A stretch of DNA of 64,000 bases from Hypericum androsaemum (lineage: Eukaryota > Streptophyta > Magnoliopsida > Malpighiales > Hypericaceae), in the NCBI GenBank assembly GCA_963995505.1, contig OZ023197.1, forward strand, positions 14,444,475-14,508,474, in the 5' to 3' direction. The translations under genes were made by a program, and so were the position numbers. The stretch's first letter is position 1, and each line of letters opens with the position of its first letter. The notes below the pieces were generated by a model. That model made no database searches and had not been told where the DNA came from. It worked only from the letters and a program-made list of their open reading frames with translations. Shown in pieces: positions 22,827 through 33,499 of this stretch.

Positions 22827-24140
22827 TTATGGTAATCCATCGAAACCAGCACCATCTTCACTGAGGGAGATGTACGGTTCTTCTTCTTCTTCGTCTTCTT
22901 CATAAGGTGAAGAGGAAGCGTTGGAGTTATTTTTAGCCATTTTTTGCATGATGGCAAAATATTCTTTCTCAGTGCCGGCCGAGGCCAACAAAGCTTGAAT
23001 CTTGGCCTTGTGAGCCAGAAATTGCGTTTGTGATGTTGAGGCAGTGGCATTAATTTGGGCAGGATCGGCAGCTTTAAACCAATTGAGGACAATGGTGGTC
23101 GTTAGTTTTAAATCTGCACGGAAGGCAGCCCACCATTTGATTTTGAAGCGGCGAACAAGTAGATTGACATTGTTCGTGGCATCATAGGTTTGGAATTCAT
23201 AATGCCAGGTGCACACCCATAGCAGATAGAATTTCATACAGAACAATACCAGAGGTCCGAAAGGTTTTTCGTTTTGGGAGGGGGAATATTTTCCTTTGAA
23301 AAGGTTGTAACAACCCAAGACATCCTCAGTAAGGATGGCTGGAGTGCAACCATAATAACTCCACCAGGTTAGGAACCAAAATGGAATATGAGCACAATCG
23401 AAAGGATGGAGGAAAAAGAACAGCCAAGTGTGTGTGAACTTTGAGTTTTGGTTGAGGAAGGCGTTGAACCAGGCTTGATGGTAATCCCAATAGCAATAAA
23501 GAGTACTATGGGTAGTAGTCGGGGTGAGGGGTAGGTGCTTTGGCTTGTGCAAGGGTTGGCCCCACTGCGACGGATGTAAAATCCGCATGATTTGGCAGGT
23601 TGAGTAGGCAGGAGTTGAGGTGTCAGGGGGCGTGTAGAAATGTTTTATGGTGATGGATTCTGTGTGCTCAAGGATGGCAGTGTAATAGGCTATTGGTTTG
23701 GCAATATCGGCCGGGACCATGTGCTGACCGGGTGGGAAAATTCGAGCGGCTGCTATTGTGGGGTCATTCTGGTGATGATCTCTTTCAACAAAGAGAAGAG
23801 ACTGTGTCTTGGTTTTATGGGTGTAAACGGCTTTGGTTCGGTTTGGGGTGAGAGATTGGGAGGGCTGGGAAATGATATGGGTGGTGCTTTGCTTTGAGAT
23901 TTTTGGGGAGGGTGTCGGCATTAAAGCTTGAGAGTTTTGGGATAGGCGTTGGAAAACTTCGACAAGTTCGGGCGGGTAGACCGGATTATGTTGAAATTCA
24001 TTCAACCATTTTTGGACATTACAGGGAGCTTTAAAATCATCTTCAGCTTCAGCAATAGATGCCCAGGTTCGGGCAGGGACAATAGACTTTGTTGTAACAG
24101 ACTTTGCCTTAGCTTCTCTGGAGGAGGGCTTTGGAGGCAT
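22827..24140 (-). CDS. Pararetrovirus ORF2, 437 codons, function unknown
   Basis: The ATG at 24140 lies 2 nt after the ORF1 stop (24143-24145), a typical polycistronic pararetrovirus arrangement. The product starts with a basic Ser/Lys/Pro-rich stretch, then WASIAEAEDDFKAP and a Trp/Tyr-rich middle (about residues 210-340). It ends in a Glu run (about residues 416-424). I see no known catalytic motif. The frame closes at 22827, but a second frame (22556-23092) overlaps it and continues with Pro-rich repeats. The natural C-terminus was therefore probably longer and reached through what is now a frameshift. Confidence 0.65.
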   Translation of the reverse strand: MPPKPSSREAKAKSVTTKSIVPARTWASIAEAEDDFKAPCNVQKWLNEFQHNPVYPPELVEVFQRLSQNSQALMPTPSPKISKQSTTHIISQPSQSLTPNRTKAVYTHKTKTQSLLFVERDHHQNDPTIAAARIFPPGQHMVPADIAKPIAYYTAILEHTESITIKHFYTPPDTSTPAYSTCQIMRILHPSQWGQPLHKPKHLPLTPTTTHSTLYCYWDYHQAWFNAFLNQNSKFTHTWLFFFLHPFDCAHIPFWFLTWWSYYGCTPAILTEDVLGCYNLFKGKYSPSQNEKPFGPLVLFCMKFYLLWVCTWHYEFQTYDATNNVNLLVRRFKIKWWAAFRADLKLTTTIVLNWFKAADPAQINATASTSQTQFLAHKAKIQALLASAGTEKEYFAIMQKMAKNNSNASSSPYEEDEEEEEPYISLSEDGAGFDGLP

Positions 24141-24142
24141 GG

Positions 24143-27109
24143 CTACCTATTAGTTAAAAACTCACGGGTTAGGAAATCGGGAAGGGAATTGCTTTCTCCT
24201 TTAATATAGACAATATCAAAATCAAAAATACTCAAAATAGCTTGCCAGCGGGCAAAGATATGCTTTGAGGCTATGTTTTGAACATCTTTTTGCAAAATTT
24301 CTTTTGCAGCTTGGGCGTCAATACGTAATAAGAATTTTTGATTTAAAAGATCGCTTTGAAATTTAGTAATACATAGAACAATACTCAAAATCTCTTTTTT
24401 AATAGTAGGATATTTGAGTTGGGTGTCATTCCAATGAGCAGAGGTAAATGCGATAATATGCTCATGTTTGCCTTGCTGTTGCTTTAAGATGCCACCATAA
24501 CCGATATCAGAAGCATCGGTTTCAACAATTTTGAATGCAGATGGGTCAGCCAAATGCAAACATGGTATATGCTGAATTTGTTTTTTGATGCGTTGAACAA
24601 TGTGTGTATGCTCATGAGTCCATGGGCATGGATTTTTCTTTAAACGATCATGCAGTGGTTTGATGATGCGATGAATGTTGGGGAAAAATTCAAAAACATA
24701 ATTGAGTGAACCTAAAAAATGTTGAAGTTGGGTTTTTTCAATAAGTTCATCAGGGAATTTTGAAGCAAATGTAATCGATCGGTCGATGGGGGTGATAGTC
24801 CCTTGGCTGATAAAGTGGCCAAGAAAACGTATTTTTGTTTGGAAAAGGACAATTTTGGACTGGGACAAAACCAGACCATTTTTCTTTACAACATCAAAGA
24901 AGGTGTTGAGATGTTTAAAATGCTGGTCAATTGTTTTGGAAAAAATTAGGACATCATCAATATAGACGATACAAAAAGAGGAGAATGGATTGAAAATTTC
25001 ATTCATGATTTGTTGAAATTCACTTGGGGCATTTTTCAAACCAAAGGGCATTACATTCCATTCATACTGGCCAAAGGGGACAGTAAAAGCTATTTTGTAA
25101 CGATCTTTGGGGTGGATCTGGATCTGCCAGAAACCAGATTTCATATCAAACTTTGAAAAAATGAAAGAATCATGAAGGCGATTTAAAAGATCTTTTTTGT
25201 TTGGGATTGGATAGCGAATCCATTTTAAGACGTTGTTCAAAGGCTTGTAATTGATCACAAGACGTGGAACTCCACGTTCGATCTCGGAGTTTTTCATGAC
25301 ATAAAATGCAGCACATCTCCAAGGGGATTTGGATTTAGAGATCAAACCCTTTTGCTCTAAATCGTGGATCTCTTTTTCGCATAAAGCAATCATGTCGGAA
25401 TTCATTTGAATGGGATGGGATTTTGTGGGGATTTGTCTTTCTGAAAATTGGGAATCATAAGGAAGAGTGATAACATGCTTTTTTCGAAGCCAGAAAGCAT
25501 TAGGAAGATCAGAACAAAGCTCGTTAAGGAGCTTAGTTTTAAAAATATCAATATTGCATTGGGTAGAAGGATCAAGCAATTGTTGAGAAATACGTTGAAA
25601 ATGAATAGAGTTTTTAGTATCATGTAAATCATGCTCTTTTGAAGAAATAAGAGAGTTAAGAAGATGCAATCTGCGTGTGTTTGGTTTTTGTAGAAATGGG
25701 AAAATAATTTTTTTGGAAACGGGGGTCTTTATTTTGAAAGAGATACCATCGTGATTAACATTATAAGGAGTAATGAGGTTGATGAAAGGCGTTCCAATAA
25801 TGACAGTGTGATTCATATTGGAGACAAGTAAGAAGGTGGTTTTAATTTTGGTATCATTGTTGCTGACGAAGGCATCAGTTTTTTGAGTGATAAGCATTTT
25901 GGAGTTATTGGCTGCAGAAAGCTTTTCTTTAGTGTGATCTAAGAAATGTTTGGGGACAAGGCCGTCCTTAATGCAGTTAAGATCAGCACCAGTGTCAAAT
26001 AAAGCAATGGTATCCAACTGAAAAGTATCAGAAAAATATAAGGTGATATTGATCAGGTATTTACGTGAAGTGACATGCTTTAGAGCATTAAGGAATTCGT
26101 TAGGTTGAGGAGTAGGTTCAGTAGGATGACTAGACTCAGAATCACTGGAATCATCATTGTTGTTGACAAGGGTTTTTGATAGGAAGTTTTGGACAATAGA
26201 ATGTGTTTCAAATTGTTGTCTTCGTAGGTCTTTAAGTTCTTTCTTGATAGTCTTGATTTTTGATTGTAAAGTGGGAATGGAAGGAAGGGAAGACTTTTGG
26301 GTTTGCTTTGTATGAAGGATTTTGGTAAGATCGTAAGCCTTAGGTGGGACAGTTACAGAGGTAGAAACGTCAATGGAGTTGAGTAGCTTGGAAAGATAAG
26401 TCTTTCTTTTGGTAGGGTCTTCGATGTCATTAGCCATAGCGAGGAGAAATTCTTGGTCTTGGGTGAGGACGCAGATGGATTTTTCTGAGTCAGACTCAGA
26501 AGAGGAGTGGATGAGCTCATCAAGTTGTTCAGATTCTTCAGTGACAGAGCTGGAATCAGAATCAGAATCGTTGATCATGAGGGCAGAGATCTGGGCAAGG
26601 AGGTCGGGGGTCAGATCTAAGGCGTGAAGTCTTTTGTTCAAACGGCAATATCTAGCAATATGACCTTTATGGCCACATTTGTGACAGACAGTGTCTTTGA
26701 AATGATCATCATTTTTAAAAGAAGACTTTTTGGAAGAATGTATGAAAGGTCGTTTGTCATGCTTGTGATTGGACTTGGAAGTGGGACGATAGGATTTGTC
26801 ACGATAAGATTTATCATAACGTTTAGATTTGTGTTTATGATGGTAGGATTTTGGGGAGGAAATGGGACAATGGCAGTCCTTGGAATTTTGAGGGGTACGA
26901 GAAATATCAAATTGTTGACAGAAGGATCCAAGTTCCTGTTTGGTCTGTCTCAATTGTTTCTTGATGTTCTTCTGGAGCTTTAGATCTTGGCAGATCTGTA
27001 ATCCTTGCTGTTGGGTGATACTGATGAGTTCACCGTAGGTGAGGGCAGAATAATTGATAGGGGTTCCGTGGGTGGTTTTGAGAAATCGTCTGACTTTTTC
27101 GCCTAGCAT
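24143..27109 (-). pseudogene. Pararetrovirus protease, reverse transcriptase and RNase H
   Basis: Open for 988 codons in the same frame as the upstream movement and coat regions. Counted from 27109: the end of the coat region with the zinc knuckle CHKCGHKGHIARYC (142-155), an acidic Ser-rich stretch (about 180-210), the aspartic protease motif LFDTGADLN (370-378), reverse transcriptase with YIDD (716-719), and RNase H with ETDAS (863-867). No integrase domain follows. In live viruses this enzyme set copies the RNA into DNA. It is cut from the upstream part by the TAG at 27140-27142, so it is a broken polyprotein although this segment has no internal stop. Confidence 0.88.
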
Positions 27110-27139
27110 AAAAGGGAGACCATCGATAAGCTTTTCTTT

Positions 27140-28189
27140 CTAAAACTCGCGAAGCATGACGCGTGTGAGGAAGGTGTTCTTGTAATGTTGGAAGTCACTG
27201 AGTTTGTGGCATTTGAGATTTGAAAGCAGTTCGGCATTTTTGTCTTTGAGGTGGGAAGAATCACCTATGAAATGAAGAGAAATGGCAAAGATGAGGGAAG
27301 AAACAGCATCTTGTACGGAATGACCTTCAGGTGTTAAGATAGGGCTGTTGGCTTCATCATGTTGAAGGCTGTTGAGTATTTCTTGCCGTTGCTCTTCCGT
27401 GAGGTAGAAATCCCACCAACCTTTGAGTTGGCCAGAGAATCCAGAAATAAGGATCTCAGCAATAGATTTGTCGGAAATGTCCGTTTGTGTCTTGTAAGCA
27501 TTGGCTGCCATGGTCATTTGTTGTAAGAGAGACAGAATATTGTACTCTGTCATGGCATCAATATTCCATTCGTATATGGAATTGGAATTGAATTTGGCTT
27601 GGTTGAGGATACTGGGCTTTTGTTCGAGAGCCATATCCGGGCCAGGGACAGGAGTCGAAGAGAAAGACCTTTGGGGTTCATGAATATGGTTTAGAATGGG
27701 ATGGAGAGAGGAGGATGATCTGATAGACTCCGAATCTGAATCCTGATCAAGAGTGTGGATGGCGTTCGAGTTTAGAGAAGGGGTATCGGCAGCAATAAGG
27801 GGGGAGGAAGGAGAGACTTCAATGCTGGAGATCTGGCGTCGAAGGATATCAGCAAAATCCCGATTTTTGTAGATCTGCCGGATACTTGTTTGTGAAACTT
27901 GGAAGGGTTTAAAGATAGGTTGTTGAATAGTCGAAATAGGAGTCGAAGAGGAAGACGGGTATGAAGATGAAGGTAGTTGACCTTCGATGCGTTCAAGCTG
28001 TTTACCAATCGTACTGAGATGGGTATTACAAAAATTATTCTGGGCAATGATACGCCTAGAATTTTGTAAAACATCATCAGTGGCAGTCTTATAAGGAGCT
28101 GCTTCAATGGGGTGATCAGCGATGTTGAGATTGATCTGCCTTAATGGCGGATGGGGGGAGGAAATGGTCTCACCAGCAGTGGTTTCCCA
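27140..28189 (-). pseudogene. Pararetrovirus coat (gag-like) region
   Basis: This segment lies in the same frame as the movement and polymerase segments. By translating the minus strand I find it open from just after the TAA at 28190-28192 down to the TAG at 27140-27142. The first half is Ser/Pro-rich with a possible coiled segment (QLERIEGQL). The second half, from about 27634, contains GQLKGWWDFYLTEEQR and resembles gag/coat domains of reverse-transcribing elements. There is no ATG near its start, so it must once have been part of a longer polyprotein. Confidence 0.75.
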
Positions 28190-29671
28190 TTAATTTTGGT
28201 GGCGTCTGGATCGGGTAATAGGGTTTGTCATTTTGGTGAAGGAATTATAGGAGTCAATCATCTCTTGAATACAAGTAGGCATGAGAAATTGTTCAAACCA
28301 GTCAAAAAATAAGACCTGGGTTCGATATTCCTCAAGAAACTCGTAATAAGAGGTTTGAGTCTGATCGCGTTCAGGTTTACAGAAATTTCTGAAAAACCAT
28401 TTGACTTTGGCTTTGTTGTGGGGAGCATTGAAATCAGACCGGAGAAAGTCCTTATTAATTTGGAAGGGAATTTCTAGAACGTTAAGCTCGTTATGGAATT
28501 GTTGGTTCTCAGTTACCTGTGAAGGAGTGGGGGAAGAAGGAAGGGATTCTTCTTCAGTAGGAGCTTTTGGATGGGTATAAATGGGATGGGGAATTTGAGA
28601 TCGATAGTTGACATGTTGTAAGGCGGGGTTTGGAAGATCAGACGTGGAAAATCTGGGCTTGTCAGGGAGATGTATGACAGGCGGTGGACGATTAGGAGTT
28701 CCTATTTGTGAAACTCTTCCAAGGTTTTGGAACGAAGAGGACATACTCTCGCTACGAGATAGGGAAGGGTTCCCTGCAGATCTCGAGCTAGAGGGACGAT
28801 TGAAAGTAATACCAACAGTACCACCAGAATAACGATTGATGCGTGAAACATCATTGCTAGGTTGGGGTTCAATTGGATTGGTCTCAGAGTGATCCATGTC
28901 CTCTAAGATCCATTCATCGGGAAGGGTAACATCCCTCCATTGGATAGCTTTAGGTGTGACGGTATTGGCGCGTGTGAAATCAGTTTGCAATAAAACGGTT
29001 TGGCCTTTGGTGGATTGAAAACGATGCTTTGTTGCAAACGCAGAAATCATGGCTTTATAATGGACTTTAAAACTCAAGGAAATATTCACGGTACCATGCA
29101 TGAGAGCGTAATTAAAAGTTTTCAATTGGAGAGTTAGAGCATGAAGAATGTTAGGATCACGTAAAGATAAGGTGAGATTGGGATGGCAATCAAAAGATAA
29201 AGGGCCACCGGCGAGAATGGACTCGACGGAGCTCATAAGGGAGTCTTTAAAACGTAGATGTCTTGCATCTCTTAAGATAGCAAGGATAGATGCGTCAAGA
29301 CCGGCAATAGTCAGGGGTATAATTCCAACCTGGACTAGACCAATATGAATGAAGTTGAAACCTTTTTTGCTACGACTTTGAAGAGAATATTTGGACAATA
29401 GTTGAAAAGTTTCGATGGGTTTGGAAACCGACATAGAATGCTCTTCTTGTTTGATAACATAATCATGCCTTAAAAATGGGTTTTTTGAAACGTGATAAAT
29501 GTCATACTTTGAAATCTTTGGTAGTTTCCAGTTATCAATGCAACCTTTAAAATCTTCAATGATCAGTTCATTACTATTTATACGGCTTTGTGCGTTACTG
29601 GGCTCAGCCAGTTCATGAGCAGATGAGATGCATGAAGCATTATTGCAAGAAAACGGATCCATAGATGACAT
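28190..29671 (-). pseudogene. Pararetrovirus movement-protein region
   Basis: The first ATG of the long frame is at 29671 (MSSMDPFSC). Residues about 80-220 look like the 30K-type viral movement protein: FIHIGLVQVGIIPLT, then SILAGGPLSFDCHPN, then SFKVHYKAMIS. In plant viruses this protein opens plasmodesmata for cell-to-cell spread. A Ser/Pro/Asn-rich linker follows. The frame closes with TAA at 28190-28192 but continues open at once in the same frame, so the stop probably split a single polyprotein. Confidence 0.82.
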
Positions 29672-29997
29672 TAGATGCAATATACAGATGCAAAGAGAAT
29701 ATACCAGCACAAAGCCAATGGTCTAATTGCCTCGCTTCGGGACTTACTGCCTGCTACCATGCATGGTCTAACCAAACTCTTAACAGATGCAGATGCAACC
29801 TTAGCCAGCCATGAAGGCGGTTCTACAGTAACTCACTATTCCTATAAATAGTAAGTTGGTGAATGAAGGCAAGAAAGATGCACAAACAGGAGTTCTACCT
29901 TGATAGATACTTTTGTTTGCGAAGCACCAAGGAGTTCTAACCCTGGAGAGCCCAAATGGAGGCACTTCTAAAAAGTTCTATCGAAGGTACGTTCGAA

Positions 29998-30000
<3 letters not shown>
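29672..30000 (-). other. Viral leader segment
   Basis: About 330 nt upstream of the ORF1 ATG without a long frame. A short match to a tRNA-Met primer site (TGGTAT at 29706-29701) is too weak to call. Confidence 0.4.

Positions 30001-30029
<29 letters not shown>
30001..30029. repeat. (TA)n tract at the right border of the viral locus
   Basis: About 14 TA units followed by ttcaattcaaat, the mirror of the left border. Confidence 0.9.
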
Positions 30030-30035
<6 letters not shown>

Positions 30036-30086
30036 CAAATATATATTCAATTCATTGTTTTCACTCCTTCACCCCTTTACAAAACT

Positions 30087-30117
30087 TGAAAAAGCAGATT
30101 AATATTTGTTACTCTGG
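30087..30117 (-). repeat. Right arm of the 31-bp inverted repeat around the viral locus
   Basis: Exact reverse complement of 22174-22204. Confidence 0.9.
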
Positions 30118-30365
30118 ACCTAAAAACTATCATTATTCCTGTAATTCAAAAGTATTTGCTCTGCACGTTCATCACGAAGTGTTCATCAAAAAGCATATTA
30201 ATTTTTGTATCCTATTGCATATATTTGATGCCATTCTTTATATGTAGAGCTTGCTAAATAATTATGTTTAGTTTATCATTTAACAAGCCCATTTTAGGTT
30301 TGAACTTTGCAAAATAGATTCGATCATTCTAAATATGTCAATTTTATTAACTTTCGCATTTAGAT

Positions 30366-31385
30366 ATCCTCATTTCAATAATGAAGTTGCTAAGAGGAAG
30401 GATAAACAGTTACTTGATGTAGCTACAACATTGAGATTTCACATGAATATACCAATTTTTTTGGGTCAAATAATGTTCTAACTACTCGTTACCTAATTAA
30501 TAGGACACCAAGCAAGGTAATTCAGTATACTTGTACTACAGAAATGTCAACATTGATCATAACGGGATATTTGGGCGTGTTTGCTTTCTACTTGTACCCA
30601 AACAAAAGAGAGACAAGTAGAGATGACATAAATACTAGTACTTCGTGGGTCGGGTCATACCCTTAACTCGTGGGTCTAGAGTATGTTTACTGTAACTAGG
30701 TCTAGGATAGGGTATAGGTATGAGATCACTTTCAGAAATGAGATCTATGATAGGGTATGAGTATGAGTATGGGTATGGGTATGGATATGAGTCCATTTTT
30801 AGAGGTGGAGTCTAGGATAGGGTTTTAAATCCTATGAAATCCTACCCTATCATTACCATTTTATCATATTTTGGATTCTACCCCTACTAGCTAATAAGAC
30901 CGCTTTATCTATATTTTTAACTCATAAATTATAACAAAATTCTCAATATTCTATAATATGTTTCATGAAATTGACTATAAAATTCAAGGTACATATAATT
31001 CTAATTATATATATATATATATTAATTTTCACATATTCTTTATGATTTATTTATTTTTATATAAAATAAAAATTTATGTTTAAAAATTGTCAAAAATATC
31101 TTTCAGGGGTCTTATTCTGAATACTTCCTGTGAATTCTGACGGTAAGGATATGGATCTAGTAATAAAAATTTTGAGAATTGATAAAGGTAGGGTATGAGT
31201 CTATCTGTCAAATAAAGGTATGCGTATAGTCTTACCTATACCCTACCTATCGCCATCCCATGATCCTAAGGCGTTGAGGTGTATCTTCTTAGGATACCCC
31301 TTCACCGCAAAAAAATACAAGTGTTTCAATCCAAAAATAAAGTAGAAGTTCCTACGAGAGGATGTAACATTCATTGAAATTCAAG
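30366..31385 (+). pseudogene. Decayed copia integrase fragment, interrupted
   Basis: Translation in shifting frames shows a copia integrase C-terminal region: VAKRKDKQLLDVATTLRFH, then TTRYLINRTPSK (30440-30520) and GIFGRVCFLLVPKQKRDK (to about 30610). The text resumes at about 31262 with DPKALRCIFLGY and EDVTFIE. The gap between is an insertion. There are frameshifts and stops, and no LTR was found. Confidence 0.75.
30612..31260. mobile_element. ~650-bp insertion splitting the copia fragment
   Basis: Homology to copia stops near 30612 and resumes near 31262. The left end (gagatgacataaata) and the reverse complement of the right end (gggatggcgataggta) are similar, like short TIRs. The interior has gggtat/gagtat runs. 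I could not fix a TSD, so the class is open; hAT-like is a guess. Confidence 0.5.
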
Positions 31386-31527
31386 CTTATTATTCTCAAA
31401 AGTTAAAACTGTGAAGACAATAACTATGAGTTTTATGGGCGAATGAATGCACTCCCTCCCCCTTATGATCATCAGAGTGGAACAAATAGTATATCTATAC
31501 AAATACTTTCTAAGATATTAACAAATA

Positions 31528-31640
31528 CTTAGATCAATTGGTGAGAGTGTTCATCTATCTTAATCAGGTATCAAATTCAAGTCTTTTAAAATAAGCAGTA
31601 TTAAATATTTGTTGAAATTTTTTTAACATATTTTTAAAGT
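31528..31640 (+). repeat. Possible tRNA-derived SINE fragment
   Basis: The segment ttagatcaattggtgagag resembles a pol III box A, and tcaaattcaagtct about 35 nt on resembles box B. A related, more decayed copy follows 35280. The call is weak. Confidence 0.35.
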
Positions 31641-31678
31641 TCATTCGACTGGAACATCGGCACCATATTACCAATTAG

Positions 31679-32118
31679 CATGGTTTTAAAAAATGACCCG
31701 GAGGCCGACCCGGGATTTCTCCCATCCTCCGGGTTGGCCGGTCGGACCAAAATTTTTTATTTTTAAATATTTTAAATAATATATATATGTAGGTTAAAAT
31801 ACACTTATTTTCTATACAAAAAAAAGTAGACTTAATTTTTTATCTCTCCACTCTATAAATCTACATTTATTTATTTATTACTTTATAAATTTGTAAAATC
31901 AATTTTTTCCTCGAAAACTACAAAAAAAAGTCAATTTCGCCCATTTTTTTACTAACCGGGTTCGACGGGTCAGGATGAACCTCAAAATCGGCCGGCCTGA
32001 CCAAATTTAGTCCGGTTAGTACAGACCCCGGTCAAAAGCCTAAAACGACCCGGTCTTATGCCCGTTTCGCAGTCCAACCAGTCGAACCACCGGTCGGATT
32101 GCGTTTTTTAAAACCATG
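31679..32118. mobile_element. hAT-like element, 440 bp
   Basis: The ends are CATGGTTTTAAAA and TTTTAAAACCATG, flanked by a perfect 8-bp duplication ccaattag (31671-31678 and 32119-32126). The same family as 17189-17993 and 18026-19844 (shared cggtcgga motifs). No transposase. Confidence 0.9.
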
Positions 32119-32126
32119 CCAATTAG

Positions 32127-32590
32127 TATAAACAAAAAAAATTTGTAAGCCATGTGGTCTTAAAAAACGGCGCGAGGCAAGGATGGTTACTTACGTAAAG
32201 TCAATGTTATTCCCACTTATAAAAAAGAGTCGATGGATTCCTTCTATTTATAAAAACATTGATTTCTTTATGGTGGTGAAAAAAGGGGAAATTATATAGG
32301 GCAAATTAATCCCTAGTCTCTGATATTTGGTCATCCTCTCTTTCGAATCCCTGTATTTTAAAAATTGATTTTGTCTTTCCCATGTTTGATTAAACCTCCC
32401 CCTCGGGTTCCTCACGTATGTTAGCAACTTTTTTTTTCATTTTTTAGTCATAGAAATGACCAAAATACCCTTAAGCAAAAGCTTTGGTAGTTACACCGAA
32501 AATCATGTCATAGATAGAAAGTACAAATAACTCTTAACTAGAGACCAGACCTATAATTACTAGAAATTTCAATACGAGAACAACTAGTAA
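32127..32590. other. Spacer and 3' flank of TPS pseudogene T3
   Basis: Positions 32490-32590 match the 3' flank of T5 (near 41290-41399). Positions 32280-32480 resemble, in inverted orientation, the segment at 50080-50280, so a decayed TIR element is likely. Confidence 0.45.
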
Positions 32591-33189
32591 TCAGAGGGGG
32601 ATAGGATCAAAGTAGATGGTTTTCATCAAAGTCTCAATGTAAGTTCCGTCCAATTCGTCTCCAACTTTGTAACAAATTTTCATAATTCGCCCATAGTTAA
32701 GAACTCGCATTAGGATTTACAGTGGAATTTTTACAGATTTTGTCAACAGTTTTTCGTTGGTAGTTTTCCATACATTTGAAATCATTCTATGAAATTCAGT
32801 TTCTGCCTCCACATCTGACTTATTGTACTCTCTCTTATAGCTACTAAACGTACCAGTCAGATTTCACGTACTCTCCTCTTCGCGCTTCATTGCACAAAAA
32901 AAATTGTTACATAGCACACAAAAATGGTTAGCCAACACACCATAAATATTTGGCTCGGTTTGAAAAATCGTCGATTATAACAATTTATAAAAGTTACCTT
33001 GTGGCTGACCAAAGCATTAGCAAGCCGAGAAATGATCTTTGCGAAGTCGGTCGATCATACACCGGTCCCACCTGAATAAAAAACATAATATTAAGTAGAA
33101 GTTACGAGTCCAATGTAATGGGAAGCTTTCCCCGTTTTCTAACCCTTTCACTTTCATTCTAAAAAAAAACCATTTCACTTTAAATATTT

Positions 33190-33473
33190 TGTTGGGATGG
33201 CGAGAAATAGAAAAGATTTATTTCCTATTCCTATTCCTATTCTGATTAGGTTTTGGACTCCTAATCTGACCTAGATAGGTTACTTGTACACCAAGGGTTT
33301 GTATCTATATAAAGACATGTTGCCCTAAGATTTTTGTATGGCTTTGTCGCTCGAAAACTCATCAATAAAAGTTCTCCTTTCTCTCCGTGGATGTAGGCAT
33401 TAGGCCGAACCACGTTATCTCTTGTGTCCCTGTTCTTTGCGCATTTTGTTCTCTGGTTGCTGAATTCCTAACA
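33190..33473 (+). repeat. 5' LTR of the copia element in T3
   Basis: 284 bp. Contains a likely TATA box (ctatataaag near 33306). About a dozen differences from its 3' partner by eye, so not a very recent insertion. Confidence 0.9.
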
Positions 33474-33499
33474 AGTGGTATCAGAGCTAAGGTTGAAGG

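Larger units (their letters stand above)
22263..30000 (-). mobile_element. Endogenous plant pararetrovirus (Caulimoviridae), florendovirus-like
   Basis: The locus spans about 7.7 kb, the usual genome size, and reads on the minus strand. Order from right to left: leader, movement protein, coat region, zinc knuckle, protease, reverse transcriptase, RNase H, then a second ORF, then a TATA-box promoter at the left end. There is no integrase and there are no LTRs. One long polyprotein ORF followed closely by a second ORF of unknown function fits the published florendovirus layout. The (TA)n borders fit the TA-rich integration sites reported for that genus. Two stops in ORF1 and a likely shift in ORF2 show it is an inactive relic. 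Genus assignment is from layout only. Confidence 0.82.

Noticed and set aside
29696..29714. tRNA-Met primer site for the endogenous virus
   Set aside because: Only six bases (TGGTAT) match; too weak to call.
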